Shown one piece after another: positions 10,633 through 21,335 of a stretch of DNA of 64,000 nucleotides. The notes beneath the pieces are model-generated. The model made no database searches. It was given only the letters and a program-made list of their open reading frames with translations, and had not been told where the DNA came from. Position numbers and translations under genes: made by a program. This DNA is from Syncephalis plumigaleata (lineage: Eukaryota; Zoopagomycota; Zoopagomycetes; Zoopagales; Piptocephalidaceae): assembly GCA_025201365.1 (NCBI GenBank), contig JAIXMF010000014.1, forward strand, positions 1-64,000, in the 5' to 3' direction. Within the stretch, counting starts at the first letter, position 1. Each line of letters starts with the position of its first letter.

Positions 10633-10780
10633 GGATAAGCGAGAAATATACATGCTCACATTAGGCACTATTTATAGGAGGAAAATCCCAAGTTACTTTA
10701 TTTAGTTCGATATTAATAAAGAGAAAAGGGTAAAAGCAAAATATATATTCATGTATAATATTATTCATATTAAAGTGTAA
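10633..10780 (-). repeat. Right inverted terminal repeat of the DIRS-like element
   Basis: About 148 bp, near-identical to the left repeat in inverse orientation. Short differences lie only near the outer end. A 42-bp unique stretch (10591-10632) separates it from the internal complementary region. Confidence 0.85.
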
Positions 10781-10785
10781 ATAAG

Positions 10786-11586
10786 ATGCTACAGCTATTT
10801 GAAGAAAATACACAATTAAGAAATGAGCTGCTTGCATCAAGAAATGAGCTACTTGCATCGAAAGACGAGCAGATTAAATCGATGAAAACCATTGGTGAGC
10901 TGTGTTGTGAGAAAGTTCAACTAAAGGAGCAACTTGTCATGGCTAAGGAAACAATCAAGGAGCAGGCAAGTCGTATAAGTCAATTCGAAGAGGAAAGGAG
11001 TCAACATCAGCAGGAAATGAACAACATTAGATTTAGTACGCAGCAGCAATTATTGGATAATGCTACTAAACAAAATGAAATCAACGATATGGAGAAGCAA
11101 TTACTTCAAGCAAAGGAAGAACATACTAAAGCTGAAGAGGAGTTTAAGCAGAAACAGTTAGAATTAGATAATCATATGAAGGAAGTAGAGCAACAAAAGG
11201 AAGAGTTGGACAAGAGGAAGAAAGAGTTAAATAAGCGAGAACGCCGTTTGAACGAAGAACAAATGGCCAAAAATGCAGAACACATTGCGGAGAAGGTTAA
11301 GCTAAATCTTTGTATTAATGAATATTCAACAAAGCAAAAGGAATACGATGCTGTTATTATTGTTCTATCACATGCATTATCAAGCTATGGCACATTCGCA
11401 AAGTATACAATAGAAGAGTTGGTTAGAAATGCTACTGGATTGAATCATTGTAAATGGACAACCATGCACAAACATCATGATGTAAATTATACATCTATTC
11501 GTAAATATTTGCATAACAACTTGACGAATAATGTATCTAAAGAGAAAATGCTTATAGATACCATAGTCGTTTACAATAATAATTAA
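10786..11586 (+). CDS. Coiled-coil protein of unknown function (right flank of the DIRS insertion)
   Basis: Frame of 266 codons. The first about 170 residues form a long Glu/Lys/Gln coiled coil with an internal duplication (LRNELLAS followed by RNELLASKDE) and a repeat-like ELDKRKKELNKRERRLNEEQ. The last about 90 residues are not coiled-coil (AVIIVLSHALSSYGTFAKYT, then a His-rich HCKWTTMHKHHDVNYTSIRKY). I do not recognise a family. It starts only 6 bp after the retroelement end, so the ATG at 10786 may simply be the first internal Met of a larger gene whose beginning lies left of the element. The frame is open back into the element edge. Whether it is still expressed is unknown. Confidence 0.5.
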   Translation: MLQLFEENTQLRNELLASRNELLASKDEQIKSMKTIGELCCEKVQLKEQLVMAKETIKEQASRISQFEEERSQHQQEMNNIRFSTQQQLLDNATKQNEINDMEKQLLQAKEEHTKAEEEFKQKQLELDNHMKEVEQQKEELDKRKKELNKRERRLNEEQMAKNAEHIAEKVKLNLCINEYSTKQKEYDAVIIVLSHALSSYGTFAKYTIEELVRNATGLNHCKWTTMHKHHDVNYTSIRKYLHNNLTNNVSKEKMLIDTIVVYNNN

Positions 11587-12210
11587 AGCTCGTCATCAAG
11601 TAAAAAGACGACTATTTGATATTACACTTAGCTGTTCGAACGTTTCCCACTTTTACTATTGCACTTATTCCTCAACGTAAACATAATCAATTCTATTAAT
11701 ACTATAATAAAGCTTATTGCCCTCTATCCAATTATATAAAATGTTTCGTGTTAGCTAATAAAACGTTTACTTGTTTACGCTTCAAAGATTATGACTACAC
11801 TTCAACAGCTGTACAATGACATCCAATTCTTGATTACTTTCTAATAAACATTCTTGAATACGTTTGTATGACTAATCTGTAACCGTGTGGCTTTTTAACG
11901 GCTAAATTGATGTCACGCTGCTGCATTTTATTATCAGTATCGATTCATCTCCGAAGGGGAATTACAGGCACAGGAAACCTTGCAGCTAAAAGAACAAGGA
12001 AGAGTGAGAGAGGAGAGCAAGGTGCCTCAATATTAGCCCCCCTCCAATGGCATGCAATAACCAAACAGTACAACCACTCGCTTTTCTTGTTCGTTTGTTC
12101 AGATAGTTATTAGTTGTTCGATTCGTTAGTATCACTTTCTATTGCCTTTACTATTACTACTATTACTACTAGTAGTAGTATTACCTCTTTAAACCCGCCC
12201 GTTAACACAA
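11587..12210. other. Intergenic stretch upstream of the IML2-like gene
   Basis: AT-rich 3' flank to about 11,900, followed by the presumed promoter of the next gene. A short TAC/TAG trinucleotide run with palindromic character lies at about 12150-12182, shortly before the start codon. No other feature is supported. Confidence 0.5.
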
Positions 12211-14389
12211 GTGAATATGTTCGCCAGTGTTACTAATTCACTATGGGGAGGGTCCAACGACCGAAAGTCTGTGGATAGTCGGCGGCAGAATAGCTCCACT
12301 GGCTCGGTAAATAGTCAGGGTGGCTCGTCGTCGTCGTTGAATGCGTGGCATTTAGAATGGGAGGCTGCCCGAGTGGGTTTTGAACACTTATTTGATGACC
12401 GTTTTGAAGAGGCCGAACGAGTACTAGGGGAACGGGCCAAGGAATCACCCGTACACGCTGTAGGCTATGCGCTTACAGCGTTTATCGATGCGGTGCTAGG
12501 TTTTGAGGAACGAGTCATTACGGAGGCACTTCAACGGTTACAAGAAGCGGAAGCATTAGCAACAGAACGAGCTCGTCAAATACGACGAAAGAGTAATGGC
12601 GAGCATGCTGTTAAATCGGCTGTCGTTTTTGATGTCATGGCCGCCGATTGTACACTACTAGCATCCTGTTTATTATTTATGCGCGAGAGTATTGTGGAGT
12701 ATGCGAAGGGCGCGTATAAACTACGTAACGCTTATAAAATGTATTGCGCCTGTCAGACAACTGCTTATGGCACCCAACTGGATAGTGAAGACGAGGATGG
12801 CGAGGAGAAGCTCAACGAAGATGAGGATGAGGATGTCGAGGAGGGATCTAGCGGGCAAATGAAGCGAATTGTCGATATGGTCAAACCAGTGAAAGGCAGT
12901 AGCTGGTTCAGTAGACAACGATCAAAGTCAACCTCGTCGACACGTTCGAATGCATCGAGAGTATCCACGAGAAGTACGGAACAAATGGTTGAAACGGTTA
13001 CGACGTCTACATCTACCAAGGTAACTGCCAGTCAAATGGAAACTGATATAGAAACTATTAGTACGACAAGTACTACAGCGGTAGAAAGCACCATTGAAGC
13101 CATGGATATGTTGGCCCTAGGCGATGCACCCATGACTGATACGAAAATGGCTGATGAATTAATTACGGCAGGTGTCAGTTTCGGTGTGGGTTTCTTCAAA
13201 ATGGCACTATCGATGTTACCGCCACGAGCACTTAAAGTGCTATCGGCATTTGGCTTGCGTGGCAATAGGACACAGGGACTTGACCTGTTACGACAAGCTA
13301 GCAACAAAAATACCGATATGCACACGCCCTTTGCAGCACTTACTCTACTGGGTTACCATACGGGATTCAACTCGTTTGCCAGTTTCGCACCATCATTGGA
13401 GAACAACTTGAAAGAGGCGGCGGAACTCATTACACGCATGCGTCAACGATACCCGCATGGACGACTATGGCGTTTAATGGAGGGCAAGCTATGTCGAGTT
13501 CGGGCCGATCTGCCACGAGCAGCCGAACTATTCCGTCGAGACACAGCGGTCAATGATGATGATAATGAGAACGATGATGATACATCCACAAGATGGACGC
13601 AATTGGAACATTTAATGGATTATGAACTAGCCTGGTAAGTAGTAATTATAGCAGTAATAAAACTAATCATAATATCGATAAAATAGGTGCTTTATTCTTA
13701 TAGGTGACTACAAGGCAGGTGGTGATTTATTCGGTGGACTAGCCGTTAGTACCAATTGGTCACGAGCATTCTATGCCTATTTACAAACTGTATGCCTGTT
13801 TGCTACCGGCAACACTGAAGAAGCGATGACCGTGCTGGCCACAGTACCAACACTATTGAAGAAACGATTTGGCGGTAGGCTTATACCAGCTGAGCAGTAT
13901 GTATTACGTAAACATAAGCAAATTACGGAGAATCCACCGCCTGCCAACGAACCATGGTTGAATTTAGTGCTGGAACTCGTTTACATTTGGAATGGGTTTC
14001 ATCAGCTCGATGCAGCCGGTCGTACACGCACCATTCAGCAATTGAAGGAGGCCGAGGCGGCTGCTCGTACGCGTGATGAGAAAACGGTAGCTGCAGCTGC
14101 TCTCGCCAGCGTACTACGCGAGGATGGCGATCTTGACGGTGCTATAAGAGCACTCGATCAAGTAGATGAAACTATCAAGGATGATCGATACGCGGTAATA
14201 TTCTCCTGGTATGAACGTGCCGTTATCGCTTGCTACCACGGTAGTAACGAGAATGGAGAGGCATGGCTACTAGCAGAATCGTGGCTAAAACGAGCAACAG
14301 AGGCTGACGGCTACGACTTTGACAATAGACTTCATCTACGTGTGCAACTATTACGTGCAGGTATGGCGGAAGCACAGAACTCAAAATAA
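12211..14389 (+). CDS. IML2/TTC39-family TPR-like protein
   Basis: Two exons, 12211-13634 and 13687-14389, with a 52-bp intron, give 708 residues in frame. A second AG at 13702-13703 would break the frame, so the earlier acceptor is preferred. The family comprises yeast Iml2, linked to lipid-droplet and inclusion-body clearance, and animal TTC39. The match rests on an N-terminal AARVGFEHLFDDRFEEAERVL, the VGFFKMALSMLPPRALKVLSAFGLRGNRTQGLDLL block, the ELAWCF..GDYKAGGDLF..NWSRAFYAYL block and the C-terminal ELVYIWNGF segment. An acidic, Ser/Thr-rich insert (about residues 190-300) interrupts the fold, as is common in fungal members. The protein is probably soluble or peripheral to mitochondria or lipid droplets. 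The precise role is not known here. Confidence 0.82.
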
Positions 14390-15138
14390 TCACTACAGGG
14401 CTTTTCCAACCAACTAGTATTGTTAGTCATTAGCTTGCTGTTATTAATAAATAACTTACTTCAGATTGAATATTGGACTGTTATAATAAGATTCAAATGT
14501 ACATAACATGACTGTTGCTTCATTTTACTACAATATCATTCAGTAACATCCGAGTAGCACATACATGAGCTGATGCCTCGTTTTACTTGTTTAATTTGCC
14601 CGTCTCGTCACACCTTTGTGCCTATGTACAGCTATCGTCACTACCATTATTGGATCAAAGTTCTATACTGTGTAAGAGAAAAAAAGTAGTAATAATAATA
14701 GTAGTAACTCTTGCCTTTGCGCAACTTGCAAAGTTTACAAATGTCACGCTGCCCATCCTAAGCCCATTAATAGCATACCATACTGGGCAAACGCATGCGC
14801 GCCACCAATGCCCTTTTACCTGTTTGACACAATGGAAGTGTGTACCTTTAATGCCAGGCGGCGATGCTGAATATCGTCATGAATGTCCGTCGTCCGTTAT
14901 CATCATCACCGTCTTTTTTTTCCGTTGGCATGGCTACATGTTAAGCAAATAACTCGCGCTTCTCTTCTTTAGTCGTATCTCATTCGCATAGCATTCTTGT
15001 CTATATTCTCGTGTTTATTGCATTATTCGCATTGTTTACATTATTCATTCATATTGTTTTTTTTCGCATTAGCATCTTCAACCATAGCATTTTATCATTT
15101 TATGAAATAAGACTGTGTATTCATATGGCCAGTTCACG
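14390..15138. other. Spacer between IML2-like gene and membrane-protein gene
   Basis: Contains the dispersed repeat copy at 14401 and then AT-rich DNA. The last about 150 bp before 15139 are T-rich and pyrimidine-biased, the usual look of promoters in this window. No gene is supported. Confidence 0.5.
14401..14455 (+). repeat. Dispersed 3'-flank repeat, copy after IML2-like gene
   Basis: CTTTTCCAACCAACTAGTAT, then TGTTAG, then TTATTAATAAATAA. It lies 12 bp after the stop codon and resembles the copies at 32801, 36759 and 38792. Confidence 0.6.
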
Positions 15139-16229
15139 ATGAAGCTGTTTCGTTTACAGACTGTTCCATTGAGCTTGCTTTCCCTACTTTTACAAATTGC
15201 AGTAATAGCCGCAATACTACTTTGCATCAGTATCATTGAGTGCACAGCCTATGTACCAGAAACACAATTAGCATTTTCTTCTTCTTCTCTTTCTCCCTCT
15301 CCTGCTTTCTCATTACTAAATCAGCAGCTAGTCCTCGTCCTCCTGGAAAGCGCACACAACCAAATATAAAGTCATCAACGTCAGCATCAGCATCACAGCC
15401 ATCACCAGAACCTATCGCCACTGTAGCCGAGGTGAAATCCATCGAGACGCCCGTCACCGATGATACAGCATCCAAATCATCAGCATCAAATCACCCTAAA
15501 CCTACACCAAGTACGTCAACCTCCGTTGCTCTACAGGAAAGCTCGGATCATACAACTGAACCCGCTAATGATGCAGCAACAACACCCACATCACGCAAAA
15601 CCATTAGTAACACTGCTATTGCGTGTATTATCGCTATACCAACGTTGCTAGTAGCACTCGGTATTGGTCTGGCCATCAACCTATATATACGACGACGTAA
15701 ACGCGCGCATGACAACAAAGGCACCAACTACTCGACAGGCGATGACACATTCGGTACGCGTGAGATGCCGCGAGCCGACTCTAATCATAGTCAGAAATCG
15801 CAAAGGACGCGAAAGTTGTCGGAGCCATCGCAACGAACTCGTCGTCTCTTCCGTGGTGGCTCACTCGATCTACGTCGCTCATCCGCCGTTACTCGTTCCG
15901 TGGGTCGAGCAGGTCTACCGCAAACGTGGAACAGTCGCAGCATGTCATTCTCACACGCAATTAATCGACCGGCTGCCATACCAGCTCCTGCCATGCTCGA
16001 GACGGGCAAGGCAAGTGGCGTACTATCGGACGCGTCAGCATTTCCACCCGTGCCTGGACCATCACGTCCGTTGGAACGTCGTGCAAGAGCTGGGCTAGGC
16101 GAGAATCGCGCCATGAACAACAACCGATGGACAGTCACCATCGATACTAGTGATATGCAAGTGGTGCCATTACCACCGCCCAACTATAAGGATGCCCTGA
16201 AGGAGCCACCAGCTCCCACTGACGTTTAA
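15139..16229 (+). CDS. Single-pass membrane protein with Ser/Thr-rich ectodomain (unknown)
   Basis: I do not recognise a family. The ATG at 15139 opens a signal-peptide-like sequence (MKLFRLQTVPLSLLSLLLQI, then more hydrophobic residues). A pyrimidine tract with a TACTAAAT-like branch site and CAG near 15325 then looks like an intron end. The main frame continues to 16229 with a Ser/Thr/Pro-rich stretch, one clear transmembrane helix (TAIACIIAIPTLLVALGIGL), a stop-transfer RRRKR, and a basic cytoplasmic tail with many Arg and Ser. This layout is that of a fungal cell-surface sensor or mucin-like protein. No splice choice I tried joins the two frames exactly, so the exon 1 boundary is uncertain by one base. 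Confidence 0.5.
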
Positions 16230-16944
16230 TGGTCGGCTCCTTTTGTTCGTTACAAACAAGGTATCAGACTGATTATGGACTCATCTTCTAGTTAACGATG
16301 ATTCTTCCATTGACTCATTCTAGCTGTTCATTCATTGTTCCTACATCCGCATTCGTCTTTTATTGATATGAGATGATGTTTTAGCATAAAAACATCCCTT
16401 CTACATTACTCATTTGACGATCATTGCGACAATGGATATGGTTATCCTAGTAAGCATTACTCAAAAATAAACTCTATAAATTATATCGCATTCTATTAGT
16501 ATAATCCGCCACATGACTGCTATCCGTTATGGCTAATTAGCATGTCTTTCTTCAACTATATTTGGAAGCATAACCCGTGTTTACTATAAATTTCTTTATT
16601 CAATAGTAGACATTATTCTTTGGAATAAGCGGCATCCGCAAAACTATTTACGCTTGAAACAGCGTAACTTGTTATCATTGTAATGATTTCCACATTGCGT
16701 TTTAGTAGTTGCCACTGATATTACAAGTGTATTCATGCGTCAGAATAGCCCTATAAACTAAAATCACTCGAGGATCTTCCTATACACTATCAATTGTTTG
16801 TTCTATCAGCTGTAGTTGTAAAGAAAACGCTACGACTTGCTTGTTTATTTACATCATTGATTGTTGTAAATCTAGCTGCACTATATCACCATTATCGTCG
16901 TCGCTTTCTTCTTCGCTTCTTCGCTTCTTCTTCTTTATCTAATC
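16230..16944. other. Intergenic stretch
   Basis: AT-rich 3' flank followed by a pyrimidine-rich run with TTCTTCGCTTCTTC repeats just before the next start codon. I see no gene. Confidence 0.5.
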
Positions 16945-17568
16945 ATGCAACTCAATTTAATGCGTATAATGTCACATTTAATAGTATTCATTCTACTGTG
17001 GAGTGAGCTGCCCTGTTGTCTGGCGTTTATTCGGGTTCGTCGAGACGAGCCATACGTCATTTATCTTATTGTGGCCAGCGGCATTATCATGATACTCTCC
17101 GTCATTTACTTTTGTCTATCCTGTCGACGACCAGTGGACAGTGATCTCGAGTATGGCGACACGAGAAAACGAAAAAATGTTGGTAGTAATGGCGGTGGTA
17201 TCGCTTACCCACAAATTAAAAAGGTACCTAGTGGCTACATTCAAATGGCAGATGGTAGTCGTGTTACATTGGCGCTTGAGACTAAATCATCGATTCGCAC
17301 TAATAACAACAGCAATATCAATAACAACAACGGTGAATGGACCGGACAAGCTTGTAATGAATCAATATCATCGTGGTTTCCCTCGGTCGAGTCCTCCTAT
17401 GCGCCATCTATTAAACAGCACTGGGATGGTATGATTGCCACTACGGAACAACATGACAATGTATCGACAAAATCAATGGAAGATCATAAGCCATCAACGC
17501 TGACTGAAACGAATGAGAACACATTGCTTCGAGTGCCACCACCTGTAAAGCGAAAATCTACTAGATAA
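16945..17568 (+). CDS. Small membrane protein, signal peptide plus one helix (unknown)
   Basis: Uninterrupted frame of 207 codons. It has a signal-like N-terminus (IMSHLIVFILLWSELPCCLA), a short basic loop (RVRRDE), one transmembrane helix (YVIYLIVASGIIMILSVIYF), Cys-Arg-Arg after it, then a polar tail with an Asn-rich run and a PSGYIQMADGSRVTLAL segment. I do not recognise a family. The order of parts (signal, helix, Ser/Asn-rich cytoplasmic tail) is like the preceding gene, and both lie in the same direction 0.7 kb apart, so a distant relation is conceivable. I cannot show it. Either Met1 or Met9 could be the start. Confidence 0.55.
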   Translation: MQLNLMRIMSHLIVFILLWSELPCCLAFIRVRRDEPYVIYLIVASGIIMILSVIYFCLSCRRPVDSDLEYGDTRKRKNVGSNGGGIAYPQIKKVPSGYIQMADGSRVTLALETKSSIRTNNNSNINNNNGEWTGQACNESISSWFPSVESSYAPSIKQHWDGMIATTEQHDNVSTKSMEDHKPSTLTETNENTLLRVPPPVKRKSTR

Positions 17569-18056
17569 CTTTCGCTGCTACTAAGCATAAAAATACATAC
17601 AACAATCGTAGCAGTAGTAAATCAACGGTAATCCAAGTTGAAAGTAATAGGTAGTACTGGATGCTTCAATTATACTGCAATGATTGAACAATAACATCAT
17701 ACCATCGCCTGTATTTGCTAGTCGTTGTTTACCATTTATTCATCCACCTTATTTATTTATATTAACTCCTGTCATAACTATACTAGTAATAAATGTAGAA
17801 TTATAATAATAGTAAAAAGAATACTTTGTTTGCGGGGATATCATACGAACAAAAAATTAAATTACCATCCTTTTACGAAATACACACACACACAAAACTC
17901 TCATGTTATTCAAGTGCATCGTCGTACAAATTGCTCACGAGGATTCGTTCATTTACTGGAATCCAACTACTATCGTTCTTATTGTTACCATTCCTTCTAT
18001 TCACCTCTGATTGTTTCTCGTCTAGTCATTGTCGTAGTCTTCTTTGCCTGTTCACG
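17569..18056. other. Intergenic stretch before the GDSL esterase
   Basis: AT-rich, turning pyrimidine-rich near 17970-18050 before the next start codon. A short CA run is at 17883. No gene is supported. Confidence 0.5.
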
Positions 18057-19265
18057 ATGTATGGCTATCGTACTTTTGTGCTATTTGGTGATTCCATCAC
18101 ACAAGTATGCCTCATTAACTGAATAATACGTGGAATGTAAACTAATACGCAAGTTGAATGTATCTATATACCTATAGCATGGCTGCGATCCCTACAAGGA
18201 CGGTTGGGTAGCTGCTATGCAGAATGTTTATATCGACGAGCCGATATAATTAATCGCGGGTTTTCCGGTTAGTATTACAATGTTATTTACCGAGATTCTT
18301 GTATCTCCTTTCATTTTATAGAAATTGTTCAATGGTCACTTACTATTGCTGTGGCTATTGATAGGTTACAATACAGAATGGTCGCTCAATGTTCTGCCCA
18401 TGATATTGCCCAAGACACAGCCGTCTGTCCAACTATAGCAGAATCATGGGATGGAAGCGATGATCAGCCAGCATCGTTAATGATCGGTCGACCCGAGTCA
18501 ATCGAACTGTTGGTCATCTTCCTCGGTGCCAATGATGCTGCCATCCCACCAAGTGGCCAACACGTTCCATTGGCACGTTACCGGGATAATCTCAAGTCGC
18601 TAGTTGACCTGGTACAGTCGCCAATGTCGCGCTATTACGCAAAGAACACACGAGTACTCCTGGTTACTCCTCCACCGCTCGACGAGTCAGCATGGGCAAA
18701 GCAGTGCGCCAAAGAAGGACGGCAACTTGATCGACGAGCGGCAACCACTCAGAAATACGCGGAAGCTTGTGTTAAACTAGCGAATGAACTAAAAGTGCCC
18801 GTGCTCGATCTACACACGCTTATCCTCGAGAAGGCAGGTGCAAAGCAGACTACACCGTCATCACCGCCACGTAATCGTGTTTCTGCATTATTCTCAGTAT
18901 TCAATAAAAGTAGCAATCGTAACAAGGAAAACGACCAGTCGACCTCGAATGTAGATGCGAGAATTACAACAGCAGAAACATCCATCGGAAGCTTAGGCGA
19001 CTATTTGTCGGACGGTCTCCACCTGGGACCATTGGGCAACCGTGTCTTGTTTGAAGGCATAATTGGCGTCATCAAACGAGCATGGCCCGCCCTGGACCCT
19101 GCCACCATGCCCGCAATGTTGCCAAACTATTCCAGTCTCGCGGCCAATAATTCTGATGCAGTACGTATGCTACACGCACATGCTAGCGGTGAAGAGATAT
19201 CGGCATTAACCAAAGGAAAACACCGCGCGGAAACGGAAGAAGATGAAACAGTATCACAGTCGTAA
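18057..19265 (+). CDS. IAH1: GDSL-family esterase, isoamyl acetate esterase (IAH1) type
   Basis: Serine hydrolase of the SGNH/GDSL family. Yeast Iah1 hydrolyses acetate esters. Exons are 18057-18104 (MYGYRTFVLFGDSITQ, with the nucleophile in GDSI), 18178-18267 (ending RRADIINRGFSG) and 18365-19265. Block III is IFLGANDA, and the catalytic Asp-His pair lies in LSDGLHLGPLGNRVL. A Ser/Asn-rich insert (around 18870-18990) is extra compared with yeast. The three exons total 1039 nt, two short of a multiple of three. One base seems missing at the start of exon 2 (the phase does not match exon 1), and one between 18405 and 18440, after GYNTEWSLNVLPMILPKT. With both restored the protein would be about 346 residues. 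Confidence 0.82.
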
Positions 19266-19849
19266 AAGTTGATGACGGCGACTACTACTAGTATTACTAT
19301 TACTTACTCGGTGGACTATTTGCATTACCCGTATCATATATTTGCCTAATATGAATAAATCATTGATATAATGGAAAAGTCCATTAATAGCGAGGTAATC
19401 ATGGATAAGGGGTGACATAGTCATGTCGTAATGGACGGTAAGTTCGTTCCGGCGGTACACACATGCCGTTGAATACACCGAGTAGTGGAGATGAGCCCCA
19501 ATCAAAACTTTTTTGCACGTGGACATTGTCGCCATAGTGCGTTAATAAATTGTGGAACAGAAGGATGGCAAGTAAATGGATTCGTTGTAATGTACGTTTG
19601 TTTGAGTTTCAATTTAACTCCATCAACGATGTACATTGGTTATTCATGACTCGTCTTTATTATTTGTATACATTAATAAATTACGATATCTGCTTTAATC
19701 AATTTGACAATACGTGGATACATTCCATGCAAAAAAAAACATTACTACGATAGTCATGTCATTTAGCACGTGTTAAAACAATCAGCCTTATCTTAGAATG
19801 GATACTGGGACAAATTTGCTTTTGACATTGTATACAGGCGAGCGTCTGT

Positions 19850-19850
<1 letters not shown>

Positions 19851-19882
<32 letters not shown>
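19851..19882. repeat. (CT)n microsatellite
   Basis: Near-pure CT dinucleotide run with one TTT interruption. Confidence 0.85.
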
Positions 19883-19883
<1 letters not shown>

Positions 19884-21288
19884 TTATCTAGTTATCATCC
19901 GGGTCACTGTGGCTAGTGTGATACTGCTGCAATAACCTGTGCTATCCTCACTGTTATGGTATATCGAACTAGCGTAACACGAACGGAGCCATGCAAGTAC
20001 CTGCCGCTTGTTTTATCAAGAGTGTTTAGAACAGGTTGCAGTCGCGTGAAATTCTGATACATTCAAGCAGCAACGAGCAATATGATCGATATGCTTCCGT
20101 TGAAGGAAATAATTTCCAACGAGTTTCCTATCATTTCCATCCTGAACCATTGTCATAGGAGGAGGAGGAAGAACACTACAAATCAACTGAATATGGCAGT
20201 TACTGTTTGAACACACATACTACATGCATCTTCGGCATGTGTAGAGGCCCCATAACTAATGACCCGATTTAGTAGGCAATGTACGATTATTGTGCTTCTC
20301 GGCTATCTCGCTCCATATCTCCGCGATTATTCTACACTGTAATGATATAGACGATATGACATAGATGGGTTGCGAATATAGAACGAGCATCCCAAGTATG
20401 AAACAAACAGGAGGGAGAAAAAGAGAGAGGATCATTCTTTTCAATCCTAATTAATGGATAGATATAGGTTGACAATATAGCATTTCAACTCAGTAATGGC
20501 TACTATACCACTACATGTTTTCGCGGTATACATTTTGTCCATATATGTTCATGTGCGGGGTGAGACTGATTAGAAATACAGGCTACTGGATAAAACACAC
20601 TATAACTGGATTGGTGTATGGACATGTGTATGATTTGGCCAAACAATTCAAAAATATACAATCGATGCGTAAAAGATACTGATCTATTGTAGGAGCATCC
20701 TGGAACGGGTAACACAGCTGAAACACCGACTATGACAAAGATACGTAGTTCTAAGCAAAACGTCGTTTTAACCGTGTAGTATGGAGAAAGGGAGAACTAC
20801 CGCTACAATGAATGGGTGCGTGTAGACACTCGTTTCATGATCATGTTCCCGACAATGCCTGGTATATTATTGCACTCGGCATTGACATCAAACACATAGG
20901 CTCACCGCCTAAGTTCTCAAAGTTGAATTGAGTACCTTAGCGTGAGTACCGATAACTAGGCTTGTCACGATAATTGTCGCCTTGAGCGATGAACGACAAC
21001 TGAGCGATTATTATTACTAATAGTTTTGAGATTTATTTTACTTGTTAGTGCTGGTACGTTTCAATGTCTTAATAGTTAAACGATACCAATGACAATCATC
21101 GCGTATCCAATACTGGTCAGGTACCGCAAGTGAACATTTTAATATTGAACTACGATTAGCGCATTATTCTATAGCATAAGAAACAGATATAAGACGATTC
21201 TTTGTCTTCTTTATCATGGCAATAGGTTTGTCATACCTGTCATCGCACCATGCTAAGGACAAGAAGCACTGATTCACGTAATGTGTCA

Positions 21289-21335
21289 ACAGCAGTAACA
21301 ACAGCAGTAGCAGTAGCAGTAACAGTAACAGTAGA
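21289..21335. repeat. CAG/CAGTAG-type repeat
   Basis: Imperfect tandem CAG, CAA and GTA triplets. It is not part of any open gene that I can support. Confidence 0.75.

Larger units (their letters stand above)
6581..10780 (+). mobile_element. DIRS-like tyrosine-recombinase retrotransposon, apparently near-complete
   Basis: About 4.2 kb long, with the parts typical of DIRS-1-like elements in order: left inverted terminal repeat, gag-like frame, reverse transcriptase with RNase H and an adenine-methyltransferase-like domain, tyrosine recombinase, an internal complementary region at 10480-10590, and right inverted terminal repeat. There is no LTR, no aspartic protease and no DDE integrase, as expected for the family. 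The ends were set by matching the internal complementary region to both termini: its first half is the reverse complement of the left end and its second half of the right end. No target-site duplication is seen, which fits recombinase-mediated insertion. The near identity of the repeats and the exact match of the complementary region point to a young copy. Coding continuity looks broken about once, beyond the gene overlaps usual in this family. Confidence 0.88.
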
